From assembly GCA_014529385.2 (NCBI GenBank), contig CM043963.1, positions 78,888,412-78,952,411 of the forward strand: DNA of 64,000 nucleotides. Direction: 5' to 3'. The DNA comes from Adiantum capillus-veneris (Eukaryota; Streptophyta; Polypodiopsida; Polypodiales; Pteridaceae). The translations under genes and the position numbers were made by a program. Of the stretch, positions 31,972-46,055 are shown piece after piece; within the stretch, counting starts at the first letter, position 1; the number at the start of each line of letters is the position of its first letter. Under the pieces are notes generated by a model, which was not told the DNA's origin, did not search any database, and saw only the letters and a list, made by a program, of their open reading frames with translations.

Positions 31972-33783
31972 AAACTCGAGCATGCTTAGCCGACATTTTA
32001 ACAAACAAGTGCTATGAAAAAGTTTTCCATTTGAAGAGAAAGGAACTTCCACCACCTCCAGCTCTAGAGGCTCTGGTCAATGCTTATAGCCTCTACTTTG
32101 ATGGAGCATACAAGAGAACCAAGGATAAGGCAGCTGCAGGCATTGTGGTCTTATCTCCATTAGGAGAGAGGATCCATGGTGAAGGAATCACTCTAGAAGA
32201 TGTCCACTCCAACAATGAAGTAGAATATCAAGCTCTAATTCATGGCCTTTGTTGGTGCCTGGATAATTCAATTGAGAGATTAAATGCTTTTGGTAAGGCA
32301 AATGCAAGGTACATGGGCTTGCAAAAATGCCAATCTCTCTACTAAAATGAGAGAAGCCAAAGCTCTTATGAGGAGATTTAGGGAGGCACAAGTACATCAT
32401 GTGCCAAGAGACCAGAACAAGGAGGCAGACCACCTAGCATCATTGAAGTTAAATGAGTCAATAGTGGGAGCAGTGTCCATCCAACTTCCACTTCAGCAAG
32501 GAAAGGAGGACTTTGAAGATATTATGCACATTTTGGAGCAAGGAGAGGCTCCTAAACACATGAATGTAGGGGAAAGGCGATGGTTAGCTAGGAAAGCTAC
32601 CAGGTATCGCATAGTAAATGATAATTTGTATTGTCTTGGTAAGGATGGTGTGCTTAGGAGAGTGCCTTTGAAGAGTGAAATTGAAGAGATTTTAAAAGCT
32701 TGTCACGATGATGTGTGCGGAGGACACTTTGCACACGACATCACTAGTAGAAAGGTTCTACAAGCTGGGTTTACTTGGCCAAGTCTTCATCGTGATGTCA
32801 AATACTAGTGTCAAACATGTGATGAATGTCAGAAAGCAGGACCACGACGGCTCATAGCTGAACCTCAGAACCCAATAAAGGTATATGGGCCCTTTGAGAA
32901 GTGGGGAATTGATGCCATAGGGCCTCTACCACGCACTCAATCAGGTAAAGAGTACATCATTATGGGAGTAGACTACATGACTAGATGGACTAAGGCTATT
33001 CCAACCAATAGAATTACTGCTAAGGATGTGAGTCAGTTCATCTTTGACCACATCTGTTGCCGGTTTGGCACCCCTCTTGAAATACTATCTGATAGAGGAC
33101 CAGGGTTTAGAGCAGACTTGGTAGGAGAACTCATGCAGAAGCTGAATATTCAGCATCAACACTCTACTCCTTACTACCCTCAGTGCAATGGCTTGGTGGA
33201 AAAGGTAAATGGAATCATTTGCAAAATTCTCACCAAACAGGTACATGCCAGGCACCAAGATTGGGACAAACACCTGAATGGAGCTCTATGGGCCTATAGA
33301 ACCTCTGTTCAAAATCGCATTAGGGTACACACCCTTTCATTTGGTTTATGGAAAGGAGGAGCTTTTGCCCATTGAAGTGAAGTTAACAAGTCTTCGAATA
33401 TTGGGTAGCCAGGTAGGCTCTCAAAAGGAGAAAGTACATCAAAGGATCATGGATCTATAGAGGTTGCAATCGGATCGTGAAGAAGCCATCAACCACTATT
33501 CTCAAGAAGCAGAGAAGCGAAGAGAAAAGTTCAACAAAAAGCCAGTATCCAAAGACATCAAAAAGGGATCTCTGGTGCTTCGATATGACAATCGCTTCGA
33601 CACTCGTAAGGATGGAAAGTTTCTTTTTTGATGGGAAGGCCCGTTCTTGGTCACCAAAAAGTTCAAAAATGGCTCTTACAGACTTCAAGACATTGATGGT
33701 AAAGTGAACAAGACTAGGACAAATGGATGGCGTCTAAAGCCTTATGACATCAGGATAAGGTCAGCCCAAGATCAAAGAAAGTA
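31972..33783 (+). pseudogene. RNase H and integrase of element B2
   Basis: The second RNase H reads without the stop seen in copy 1 (SLYFDGAYKRTKDKAAAGIV) but has the same frame change near 32285-32300. Integrase follows: a zinc-binding region (GGHFAHDITSRK ... CQTCDECQ) broken by TAG at 32806-32808, then catalytic positions GIDAIGPLP, SDRGPGF and NGLVEKVNG (DDE; the usual Asn after the second Asp is Arg). Frames break again near 33300 and at ~33460. The C-terminal part (RFDTRKDGKF..., GPFLVTKKF) is the usual integrase tail. Not functional. Confidence 0.85.
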
Positions 33784-33863
33784 GGCTAGAGGCATAAATA
33801 TCCCTAGCCAGGTTTGGGGGGGCTATGATCCGAGCCTATCACAAATTTTTGTTTACTATATTT

Positions 33864-35484
<1,621 letters not shown>

Positions 35485-36813
35485 TGAAGTACTTAAGGCT
35501 TTGGTGATCCGTCCGCAGAATGAAAGGAGTCCCCAATAAATAGTGCTTCCATGAGTCTAAGGCATGTAGAACTACGAGGAATTCCTTTTCATATATGCCT
35601 AGAGATTGCTCAACAGGGTCGAGCCTTCGACTTTCATAGGCTATGGTGCGCCCTTCTTCGAGCAAAACAACTCTAAGGCAATCACCACAAGCATCAACTT
35701 GGAGCTTAAATGGCTTTGAGAGATCCGGCAGTGTAAGCACAGTCTCCTTGGCAGACCACGTATACCTAATGTTTTTCTTTGTTACTCATGTAATGGTCCT
35801 GCTATTAGTGAGAATTTTTCTATGAAACGTCTATAGTATGCACACATACCTATAAAGCTTCTTAGTTCATAAAGATTCCTTGGTTTATCCATCCTTTTAT
35901 TACCTCTAACTTTGATGGATCCATTTGGATACCATCTTGAGAGATAATGTGACCTAAATACTGAATCTCTTGTAAGAAAAATTCACTTTTGTTTTGATTA
36001 ATATAAGTTTATTCTCTCATAGAATTTGAAATAGTACCTGAAGGTGTTACTTGTGTTCGTCTAGTGAATTAGAGTAGATGATAATATCATCAAAGAACAC
36101 TCCAGTAAAAGGTTTGGTGAGGCCCGAATAGCTTCTCCATCAAAAGCGGTTGTGGCTAGTGCATTGGTCAAGCCAAAAGGCATGACAATGTATTCGTAGA
36201 GACCAAACGTAGTGCAAAATGCGGTCTTTACAATGTCTTTATCAACTATCCTTATTTGATGATAGCCACTTTTTAGGTCAATCCTACTGAAGTAGGTGGA
36301 CCCTTGTAGCTTATCAAATAGGTCTTCTAACCGCGGAACCAGAAACCTATTTTTGATAGTGATCCTATTTAGTGCTCTATAGTCGACACACATACGATAT
36401 GTGCCGTCTTTCTTTTGCACTAATAACACAGGTGAGCAAAATGGAGATGAGCTAGGCCTAGCCATGCCCTTCTCAACTAACTCATGCACTTGTCGCATAC
36501 TCTCCTCTTGTTGAGCTAGAGAAACTCTATAAGGAGGTTTATTAGGCGGTGAACTTCCTGGAAGAAGTTCAAATGCATGGTCATCATTGCCTCATTTAGG
36601 AGGTAGTTCACAAGGGATGTCGTCAATAAAGACATCTTGAAACCCATTGAGAAAATTGGATAACTCTAATTCCTTGTGATTGTTTATATTTTCTTTTGCT
36701 AAAGCATTAGGTTCATTTTGAGAATGTTTAACAAAAATCATGTACATGGGAATAGAGCTCTTTATTGACTTATTGAAAGCTTGCGTATGTACAATGGGTA
36801 TGGTGTTACCCAT
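35485..36813 (-). pseudogene. RT and partial RNase H of element C
   Basis: From 36813: a linker ending 'FQDVFIDDIPCELPPK', a TGA at 36592-36594, then RT ([20 protein letters not shown], '[13 protein letters not shown]'). A frame change at ~36170 follows; the catalytic FFDDIIIYS is readable in another frame near 36090. Decayed sequence then leads to RNase H (KLQVDACGDCLRVVLLEEG, RTDHQSLKYF), which stops at the junction with LTR B2 at 35484/35485, just after the HQSLKYF motif. Confidence 0.85.
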
Positions 36814-36867
36814 TTCCTTAGCTCTATGTACATATCTTTTTCCCTGAACCTAAAGTAGATTCTCCTT

Positions 36868-38758
36868 TCAGGGAATTTTAACATTGGCAGCCATGCAATC
36901 AAACCATGGTGCCCCTAGGATTACATCCTCGTGCTTGAGAGGGGAGATAAAGAAGTCCTCTTTGTCCACATAGCTCTGGACATGGAGCCTCAATTCCCTG
37001 AATAAGGGAGCGGCTGAAGCTTCTTGCCCCTTGAAAGCACCATCTGCGGGTAGGACATCTCCCATGTCATAGGCTTGGATGCCTAGCTTGGTGGCCAACT
37101 CTGTGGATATGAAATTGTGAGTAGAACCAAGGTCAAAGAGAATAAAAGCATAATGTTCTCTTAACTTTCCCCAAGCATGGCATAAAGGAGATCCTTTGTG
37201 ATGAGCTTCCTCTTCTTGGATTTTGACCAAGGTAGCTTTAGGAGGCTCATGGCGGGTGTTCTTTTGGGGACAAGCGTGGTACACATGCCTTTGCTCGCCG
37301 CATTTGAAACGACGGTTATCTTTGCGATAACGCTCAAGCTCTTCAGGAGAGAGTTTGTTTTTGCCTTTGTAAATTCCCTTCTCCTTAGCTTTGTTGTTAT
37401 TGGAATTGCCCTTAGGAGAATTTTGGACATTTTCGTTCCCCTTAGGCTCATTGGAACCCTTGTTTTCCATGGGCTTAAAATTTCTCTTAGCCCCTGTTTG
37501 GAAATTGATTTGTGAAGCCACCATGGTATGGTGTATAACCGCAGATATAGTGCATGGCCTTTGGGAGTTGACATACTCCGCCATTTCTTTAGTTAAGCCT
37601 GCACAAAATTGTTGTTTTTGCTCTCCAAAATCCATCTTTTTGAAGACAGTGGCTTTGAGATGTAAGTCCCAAAACTTGTCTACATATTTGTGAATGGATT
37701 TGTAGGGAGAGAGCTTCAAGCTTCGCCATTCGGTAAGTACTTTGTCTTTGGTATCGGTGGCCAAAAACTGCTTCAGAATGGAAGCTCTTAAAGCTTTCCA
37801 TGTTTGTGGAGCTTCACCGTTTGCCCGTAGGTTAGACCACCATTGCCTGACAAATTTTTATAAGTGCATGGCTACATGGTGTAGCTTAGAGGACTCCATG
37901 AAACCCTCATCTCCAAACGCCGCATCCAATTGTTGGATAAAGGCTAAGACTTTGTACGTAGCACCAAAGGTGCCATCGTAGGTAAGGAAAGAGATGCTCG
38001 TTTCTCCCTCTTTGAACTTCGTGAGCTTGGACATCTCTTCCACGCGGGATAGGATTTTCCTAAGGCCTCTGCTTTTTGATGGTTCAAAAGTTGCACCATC
38101 GCTTTCTTTAGAAGGTGAAGAATTTGAGGAAGATGGAGAAGAGGGTGACCTCTTTCTCGCCTTTTTCTTGCCTTGTTCCTCTTTGTCTGCACCATCACTT
38201 TCTTCATAAGAGGAAGAGGATGAAGAATATGGAGAAGAGGGTGACCTCTTTCTCTCTTTTTTCTTCTCTTGTTTTTTGTTATCCCTCTTTGAATTATGGT
38301 GTGGAGAAGTGTGCGATGGTCTTCTCCGTTTAGGAGGTGATCGAGAGCGTTTAGCCTACCGTCTTTGTGGAGCATCTCCACCGAGGTGGCAGGAGACTCA
38401 TTTCTTTCTCGTTCCTTTGGTGGGGGCTCTTGACTTCTCCTTTGGGAAGGAGATGTGTCATCAAGAAGCAATTTTTTGAGCCCTTCGTACTATCTTCTTC
38501 CCGAATCGGAGAGAGGCCTCTTTTGGGAGTCTCGCAAGGAGGCTTCCTAGGTACTCTCTCGTCATGGTGGGGAGTTTGGAGAATCCCATGAGCACAAAGC
38601 TGCCGTTGCACTTCACTTTGGAGGGATGGATTGCCCATGGCTTGTTGAAGCCTAGAAACAAGGTAATTAACAAGGATAGGAGCATCATTAGTAGCCTTCT
38701 CATTAGCAAAATCAAAGCTTTCAACATTAATTTCACTCTCTTTACTATTGTCAGCCAT
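36868..38758 (-). pseudogene. gag-protease of element C
   Basis: N-terminal frame from MADNSKESEINVESFDFANE (38758), broken at ~38350 and again through a Lys/Arg/Glu-rich low-complexity region (37944-38350). The gag core from ~37980 ('SKLHHVAMHL', 'TEWRSLKLSPYKSIHKYVDK') continues to a zinc knuckle lacking its first Cys (FKCGEQRHVYHAC). The retropepsin site reads FDLGSTHNF, with Leu in place of the usual Ser/Thr after the catalytic Asp, and VILGAPWF follows. That substitution alone would be expected to disable the protease. Confidence 0.8.
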
Positions 38759-39168
38759 TTTAACAACTTTTAGGTGTAAAATTTTTTAGGTGTACTTTGG
38801 CACTTCAAGCCCTAGTTGCTACTCCTCTTTACCCCTTTAGAAAAGCACTCAAGCTATTGTACTCGTGGCTCAAATACCATTAATTGCAAGGAATAGAAGA
38901 AAAGGTCTTTCAACACCAAAACAGCACCGGCTCCTGTCAAGCTTCTAATAGCTCAATAGTGGTTAAGCTGTAGGCAAAGGCAAGCCACACAGGACTCCAC
39001 TATTAAGACCATAGCTCTTGATGGTGATGCCCCGTTATCTGCACAAAGGCAGGCGCATTGCAAGGCTGAAAAATCCCTATTCTACTTACTCAATTGCAAT
39101 TAATAATACCAGCCATTTATAGCTAGCTTAAGGACCTTCCTTCTTGAGCAAGAAAAGAGAAACCTTGT
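38759..39168 (-). other. leader of element C, no gene
   Basis: Untranslated stretch between the primer binding site and gag. It contains no long frame. Confidence 0.6.
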
Positions 39169-39180
39169 GCTCTGATACCA
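39169..39180 (-). other. primer binding site of element C (tRNA-iMet)
   Basis: On the minus strand TGGTATCAGAGC, the standard initiator-Met complement, one base from the LTR end (…TTACA). Confidence 0.9.
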
Positions 39181-39181
39181 A

Positions 39182-40594
39182 TGTAACATTTAATGGCCTA
39201 GTAACTTGTGTGTAGCAGAAAATAGCATGAACATAGTGAGCATTTCATTAGAATAGATTCCTAATGATCATAACAAGAGTGCTTGGGGTGGAGAGAGCAA
39301 CAAAAAGCATAACACCTAGTTAGATAGGCATGAACAATACGTCAAAAGAGAGAGAAATTAAGCTATTGACAACAGTTGAGGATCGGATTTACATGGAGCC
39401 GGTCCCCCCTCCAAAAGGCTTTGTATTATAGGTTTCCCCCATCAAGAGAGACATTTTACAATACAATTCTTTGTGTTCCTTCAATAACTAGATAGTGCAA
39501 TGAAGATGGAAGCTCATGCACTAAGCAAAACACTTATAAAACACAACATCAATTCCCTCACAGTCTTAGACCCAAGACCTCACACACCTTCGAAGATGGT
39601 GAGAGCTAGCGGGGTTGTATGAGAGTAGATTAAGAGGAAGAAGGAGTAGTCTTACGAGAAAGATGTACATCTCCTCACATAATCACTCATATTAGCATAG
39701 CATAGCTCAGTAATTAGCATGGTAGAGGAGATAAGCATGCATTGAAGCTTGAATCTTGGTTGGATTTGCATCACAAAGCCAAGAGTTGTTGGTGTAGGCC
39801 TCCCTTCTCACAAGCTTGGAGTAGGTGATAAGCTTTCCATTAAAGATTGAGAAGGAGAGAGAGAAAGTCTTCTTGCTTCACACATGAGCTAGTGTGAGTG
39901 TGTGTGGAATAATGCCTTTCAAAAATCAGCCCCCCCTCTCTCTCTTGGTCGACCCCTCTTGCTAAAAGCTCTAACTGGCACCTCATTGGACCTCTCTAGG
40001 CTTAGCCAATAGGATTTAAGAAGCATACGTGATAGCCTTATGACATGTGTCCCCCTTTTCCCTTTTGTGAGAGCTTTAGGTAATTAATTAATGCAACTAA
40101 ACTCTCACTGGACCCCTTTGTCTCCTGGCCAATCGGAATCAGGCAAGCCATTGGGCTGCTGAATGCTCATTGGACCCCTTGGGAGACTATCCAATAGTCT
40201 TCTAGACAGCTTAATTCTTATTAATTCTTTTATTAAGTGTTTTTAAATGAATTAAACTAGATTTACTCTAGCCTAATTCTCATTGGTCCACCTCCATGGC
40301 CATCCAATAGGATTTGAGTGCACCTTGTGGGCATATGGGATAGGGAGCTGACATGTGTCCCTCATTCCCTTTGTGTAAAGGGAGCCTGTGAGTGTGTGTG
40401 TGTTTCTCTGTCATCCCCTACTTACAGGACTTGCCCCCTCCTATGTAGGAGCCTTGAAGACTTTTTTGGCACACTCACAAGCATCCAATTTTACTAAGCT
40501 TGAGGTATTGGACACAACCTTTGAATTTTGGAACCTTAGCATTTTTGAAGTCTTAATGGGCTGAACCATAGGGTCTTTAAAGCCCATTGTTACA
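39182..40594 (-). repeat. LTR of element C
   Basis: Plus-strand ends TGTAACA (39182) and TGTTACA (40594) are inverted copies, giving a ~1413-bp LTR. Inside lie four pairs of ATTGG and CCAAT boxes in inverted order (39985-40010, ~40108-40133, ~40169-40195, ~40282-40308), each followed by GGATTT-, GGAATC- or similar sequence, and two copies of GACATGTGTCCC (~40044, ~40350). The outer end is inferred from the inverted ends only, because the other LTR is absent. Confidence 0.65.
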
Positions 40595-40779
40595 CATTTC
40601 TCTTTTGCAGATGGCCCCCCCTTTGGATCCCTATTTTCCCTCCTTTGGACCCCTACTGTGGCCGATCTGCCAGCTTAACCGATATTCTAGCCTTTTATCC
40701 CTTGGCACTTCCCCATATTCAATGATCAGTTTAACATGAGAAAATCATTTAGGAGAATTAGATATTAGTTATTATGACA

Positions 40780-42553
40780 CATCCTATGTGAAAAACACGA
40801 GCCAAAAGGCTGCTGTCCACCCAAAAAGCGATTACGAGGTGATAAAAACGCTTATGTCCATTGATTTTTAGCGTGCTAGTATGCTCCCAACAGAGTCCAG
40901 AACGGTGTAGAGGGTGTAGGGATGGTGGGGAATCTATGTCAAAGCCCCTAGTGGGCTGAAAACAGTGAAAGTAGCAGTGGAAGTATGGTTTAAATCTGAT
41001 GATCTAAAGAGGAACAGGATCGGCAAGGCGAGCTGAGGTGGAAGGCAAGATTTAGGGTTGAAAAACTGAGCGCCGCCTTCTTGTTGCAAAAACGATACAG
41101 TTGTCCAAAACCGCAGCTCCCTAAGTCCATGTACATGCACTTGTGTAAGAAAGCGATCTGGCGTGTCGGGGTCAAGTGGTAAGTGTCTGTCCACCCAAGA
41201 TGATGGTGTTTTCTTTGGGAATGCCGGGAATCCCATATGCCATGAGCATGTCCATATCTCATCTGCACTCCTTTGTTGAGTGCATATGTGTGTCCATAGC
41301 AAACAAAAATTCACCACTTCCTTTGGAGTGTGCAACCATCGAATGATGGTTGGAATGAATAGATCTCCTAGCAGGGACTCTACGCCCATAGATAATCAAG
41401 CCGATGCCGAACATATTGTGTCCTGCAACAGTAACTTAGAAAATGCACGGACCACCACGAGATGGTGTCTTGGCAAGAAGTAACTTCATCCTTTGTGTAA
41501 GAAACTCTGAAGGTAGGAATCCAAATGATAGAAGAGTAATTGCACTACCATCTAAGCCAAAGCTCTCGATGACTCTGGATGTAGTCGTAGGATACTTCAT
41601 CTCCTGTATCTAGCAGGTAAACTCTCCAAGAGATTCCAAGCCATGAACTTCTCTAGGAAGAGATCGAAGATCCTCCCCCAAGTCCATGTAGATGATCCTA
41701 TGTAAGCAAGCGATCTAACGTGTCAATGTCAAGTGGTAAGTGTTTATACACCCAATATGGAGGTGTTTTCTCTGGGAATGTTGGAATCCCATATGCCATG
41801 AGCATGGCTATATCTTATGTGAACTCCTTTGATCAGTGCATAGGTGTGTCCTAAGCAAACCACAAGTCACCACCTCCTCTGGAGTGCGCAACCGCCGAAT
41901 TATGGCTGGAATGAATGGATCTCCCCGATGACAAAGATACTGTGTACTGCAACAGTCACTGAGAGACCATACAGAACACTACGAGATGATGTCTTGGTTG
42001 GAGGTAACTTCATCCTATGTGAAAAACACAAGCAAAAAGGCCGCTGTCCACCCAAAAATGCGATTGCGATGTGATGAAAACACTTCTGTCCATTGTTTTG
42101 CAGCATGCTCGTATGCTTTCGGCAGGGTCCGAAAAACAGAGAAAGAGTAGTGGAAGCATGGCTGAAAGCTAATGATCTAAAGAGGAATAGGATCGGCAAG
42201 GCGAGCTGGTGTGGTAGGCAAGATTTAGGGTTGAAAAGCTGAGTACTGCCTTCTTGTTGCAAAAACAATACAGTTGTCCAAAAATGCATCTCCCTAAGTC
42301 CATGTAGATGCTTTTGTGTAAGGAAGTGATCTGACGTGTCGAGGTCAAGTGGTAAAGTGTCTGTCCACCCACGATGGTGGTGTTTTCTATGGGAATGTCG
42401 GAATCCCATATGCCATGACCATGGCCATATCTCGTGTGCACTCCTTTGCTGAGGCATATGTGTGTCCATAGCAAACCACAAATCACCACTTGGTTTGGAG
42501 TGTGCAATCACCGAATGATGGTTGGAATGATTAGATCTCCCAGGGACTCTACG
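40780..42553. repeat. tandem array D, left part
   Basis: Units of about 560-620 bp share tags such as CCATATGCCATGAGCATG (at ~41232, 41789, 42404), 'gtgtaagaaactctgaagg' and 'ggcaaggcgagctg'. The minus strand keeps one reading of the tag region in several units (MAMLMAYGIPTFPEKTPP-like), but no unit has an open frame throughout. The array is split by the Copia element and resumes at 48063. No known family is recognised. Confidence 0.8.
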
Positions 42554-42745
42554 TGAAGGAGTAAGAGCGGAAGTGCAACGCGAGAGAAAGTGCGAGAAGA
42601 AGAGCACGACGATATGGTGAACTCGCTCTACTGTAATGTGTAGAGCATAGTGAGTTCTTATTAGGTTTTTACAAAAGAATATGTATACATACCTGGCGGC
42701 CTGCCCACTTACTTGGGCGACCACATTGGGCTTTATACCCCAACA
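42554..42745 (-). repeat. 3' LTR of the Copia element
   Basis: TGAAGGAGTAAGAGCGG ... TATACCCCAACA, 192 bp. By eye it differs from the other LTR at 11 positions (8 transitions, 3 transversions), about 94 percent identity, so the insertion is old. Confidence 0.95.
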
Positions 42746-42834
42746 ACCTCCCACTTAAAGTCCAATGTGGTACTTTAAGTGTGAGAGAAGCTACTATACA
42801 AGCTAATATACAAGAGATGTAGAGAAGTGATGTA

Positions 42835-44704
42835 CTACCCTACACCTAACTGCTTGCGAAAATGCGCAAAGCTCTCTGAGGGAAGTGCTTTTGTAAGTAG
42901 ATCAGCAGGATTTTCAGTGGTGTGAACTTTGACAAGATGAATTTGCTTATCCTCGAGCATTTCCCTGATGAAATGATACTTCACATCCACATGCTTTGTC
43001 TTTGAGTGATAAATTGGATTGTGAGCCAATTGTATAGCACTTTGACTATCACAATATAACACAAGTGTCTCTTCTTTGATTCCCAAATCTGTTACTAGTC
43101 GATTAAGCCAAATTGATTCTTTGCATGCCTCTGATGCTGCAACATATTCAGCCTCTGTAGTAGACTGAGTAACACAATCTTGTAATCTAGAACGCCATGA
43201 TACTGCTCCACCAGCCAATGCAAATACATACCCTGACGTAGACCTTCGGTTGTCTAAGTCACCTACATAATCTGAGTCTGTAAAACCCTTTACACTTAGC
43301 TCCTGACTCCCATAGCATATACGCATACTCTTTGTAGCTTTCAGGTATCTCAATATTCCTTTCACTGCCTCCCAATGTTTCTTGCCTGGGTTTGACATGT
43401 ATCGACTTACTACTCCCACTGCAAATGCAATGTCTGGGCGAGTAGCAATCATTGCATACATCAAACTACCCACTGCAGACGCATATGGAATCTTATCCAT
43501 TTCAGCCTGTTCTTCCTCAGACACAGGACAATCTTGTTTGCTAAGTTTCACATATGGTGGCAATGGAACACTCAATGCCTTTCCCTTCTCCATATTGAAA
43601 TGTTGCAAAACCTTGTCAATATACTCTGTTTGAGATAACCAAATCAACTTCTTTGATCTGTCTCTCTCAATGCACATACTAAGTATATGACTTGCCTCAC
43701 CCATGTCTTTCATGTCAAACAATTTTGCCATCTTTGACTTCAAAGCTGAAATTTCTTCCAAGTGCTTGCCAGCAATTAACATGTCATCCACATACAAAGT
43801 AAGGATCAGCCAACTACCATCCTTAGCCTTCTTTGTATATAGACAGTGATCAAACTCACTACGTTTGTAGCCTTGAGAAAGCATAAACTTGTGGAATTTA
43901 TGGTACCATGCCCTCGGTGATTGTTTTAAGCCATAAAGACTCTTTAACAACTGGCATACCAAATCTTCCTTGCCTTTCTCAACAAACCCTTCTGGCTGCT
44001 GCATGTAAATTTCCACATCTAAATCACCATGCAAGAATGCTGTCTTGACATCCATTTGGTGCAACACCAAATCTAATATGGCAACCAATGCAAGAAAGCA
44101 TCTCAATGTAGTCATCTTGACCACCGGAGAGAAGACTTCATCAAAGTCAATGCCTTGTTCTTACTTAAAGCCCTTGGCAACAAGCCTTGCTTTGTACTTT
44201 GGCTGACTATCATGAGTGGTGATCTTATACCTCTAAACCCATTTACAAGGTAGAGCCTTTTTTGCCCTGTGGTAATTTAACTAGCTTCCATGTCTGGTTT
44301 TTATGCAGAGCTGTCATCTTTGACTGCATGGCCAATTTCCAATTCCTGGAGTCCTTCATTTGCACTTCTTCCTTGTAACATGAAGGCTCGTTGCAATCAG
44401 TCAACATGACATAGTTCATAGATGGAACAAACTGATCAGGAGGTCGCATGATACGTCCAGATCTACGCAAAATAGGTGGCTCAGGCTCAGCCACAACCTG
44501 TGGTTCCAATCTATCCTGTCCTTGCTCCTCTTGAGCCTTGACATTTTGTCTTGCACGTGCAGGTCCATCTTCTTGGAAGACAACTCTCAACCCTCTCTGG
44601 TTTAGAATGATATTTGGATTCATTAAAGTGAACATCATTGCTACGGATAACCTTTCTGGATTTGGGATCCCAAAGTCTGTACCCCATCTCACCAGAATTA
44701 CCAT
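42835..44704 (-). pseudogene. RT and RNase H of the Copia element
   Basis: From 44704 the linker 'RRSGRIMRPPDQF' precedes RT. A frame break and stops (one at 44161-44163) separate it from the long frame 44124-42835, which is intact for 429 residues. That frame contains MDVKTAFLHGDL, LYGLKQSPRAWY, catalytic LYVDDMLIAG, TRPDIAFAVG, RNase H (GFTDSDYVGD, STTEAEYVAAS, YCDSQSAIQLA) and a normal C-terminus (LTKALPSESF). The conserved N-terminal RT segment lies across the broken stretch. Confidence 0.92.
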
Positions 44705-44932
44705 AGCCTAGAAAGATGCACTTTCTACTCTTTGGCTCAAGTTTTTGTTCCTAAATTCCTTTGGAACGTGAGTATATGCCTCACAGCCAAAGACTTTGAG
44801 ATGCTTGTAAGAGGGCATTTTGCCTAACCATACCATCTCTGGCACTGAATCCTTCTGCAAAACCTTGCTAGGAGATCTATTTATAAGATGAACAGTTGTT
44901 GATACAGCTTCAGCCCAAAACCCATTTGGCAG

Positions 44933-45998
44933 CTATGCATTAGACAACATACTTCTGACCTTCTCTTGTATGGTCCTATTCATCCTCTCAGCAACACCAT
45001 TTTGAGGAGGATTGTAAGGAGTAGTAAGTTCACGTTTTATACCTTTTGACTCACAAAAGTCCTGAAAGGCCTTTGAAACATACTCTCCACCATTGTCAAT
45101 GCGTAAGCATTGAAGCTTCTTGCCACTCTGATTCTCCACAAGTGTCACAAACGTTTTGAAAACAGTAAACGCTTCATCCTTGTGCTTGAGAAAGTAAACC
45201 CATACTTTCCTCGAGTAATCATCTATAAATGTCATAAAGTAAGAAGCTCCCCCTAGAGATAGGTTAGGCATAGGTCCACACAAATCACTATGAACAAGTG
45301 CCAACTGTGTATCTCTTCTACTACTTCTATGCTTATGTGGTTGCTGTATTTGCTTACCATACAGACAATGTTCACAGAATGCAAAATCATTAAATAAAAA
45401 TCCAGGCAAATAACCAGAACGAGACAAGATTTCCATTCCCTTATTGGACATATGTCCTAACCGGCTATGCCACAAAGAAACGTTCGGCTGCTCGGTTACA
45501 TTGATTACATTTTTAGAGACATTTGATACATAAATCATGTAAATTCCTCCAGATTTTACTCCATGTGCTACTGTCATAGAACCCTTGGATATCTTCCACA
45601 TGTTCTGTCCAAAAGTGGTGACGTAGCCAGCATCATCAAGTAAACCTGTGCTGATCAAGCTCTTTGTAATTGCGGGAACATGTCTCACATTTTTTCAGCA
45701 TGAAAGAAGAGCCATTCTGAAACTTCAATTGAACATCTCCAACACCTAAGATCTCACATGTCTGCCCATTGCCTAGCCGAATATGATCTTTAGTGGTCAC
45801 ATAAGAGGTAAACCACTCCTTGCTTGGAGACACATGAAGTGATGCCCCTGAGTTTATAATCCAGTCACTCAGTGCATTTCCATCAGATGCTGTAAGAAGA
45901 TCCGAGTCCATTGTATTCTTCAAGAAGTAGATGTCTCCTGACACTAGATTGTCATCCTCTGCAACAGTGTTCGTCACATTTATTTCTTGAATCTTCAC
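44933..45998 (-). pseudogene. protease and integrase of the Copia element
   Basis: Protease active site reads WIINSGASLHVSP: the catalytic Asp of the usual DSGA is Asn, one G-to-A change, so it should be inactive. A frame change lies near 45640-45690. Integrase has an HHCC region (HSRLGHMS ... CEHCLYGK) and DDE positions (VHSDLCGPM, RIDNGGEY, NGVAERMNRT). A TAG at 44933-44935 ends this frame. Recognisable integrase tail continues in pieces to ~44640. Confidence 0.9.
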
Positions 45999-46055
45999 TG
46001 AGGACTTGTTCTTCTCACCATGGTCTTCAGCTTTCTCTTTGCCTTTTTCTGCTTT

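Larger units (their letters stand above)
35485..40594 (-). mobile_element. Ty3/Gypsy element C, truncated
   Basis: Reads right to left: LTR (40594-39182), primer binding site (39180-39169), gag, protease, RT, first part of RNase H, then cut at 35485 by the end of the element B2 LTR. Integrase and the other LTR are missing. The protease context (DLGSTHNFIS) and gag style fit chromovirus-like Ty3/Gypsy elements. All frames are damaged. Confidence 0.85.

Noticed and set aside
37198-38591. Plus-strand open frames of 70-105 residues
   Set aside because: Shadows of the minus-strand gag-protease of element C.
41900-42754. 284-residue minus-strand frame
   Set aside because: It crosses from the Copia LTR into array D, so it cannot be one ancestral gene; only the repeat-level reading is reported.
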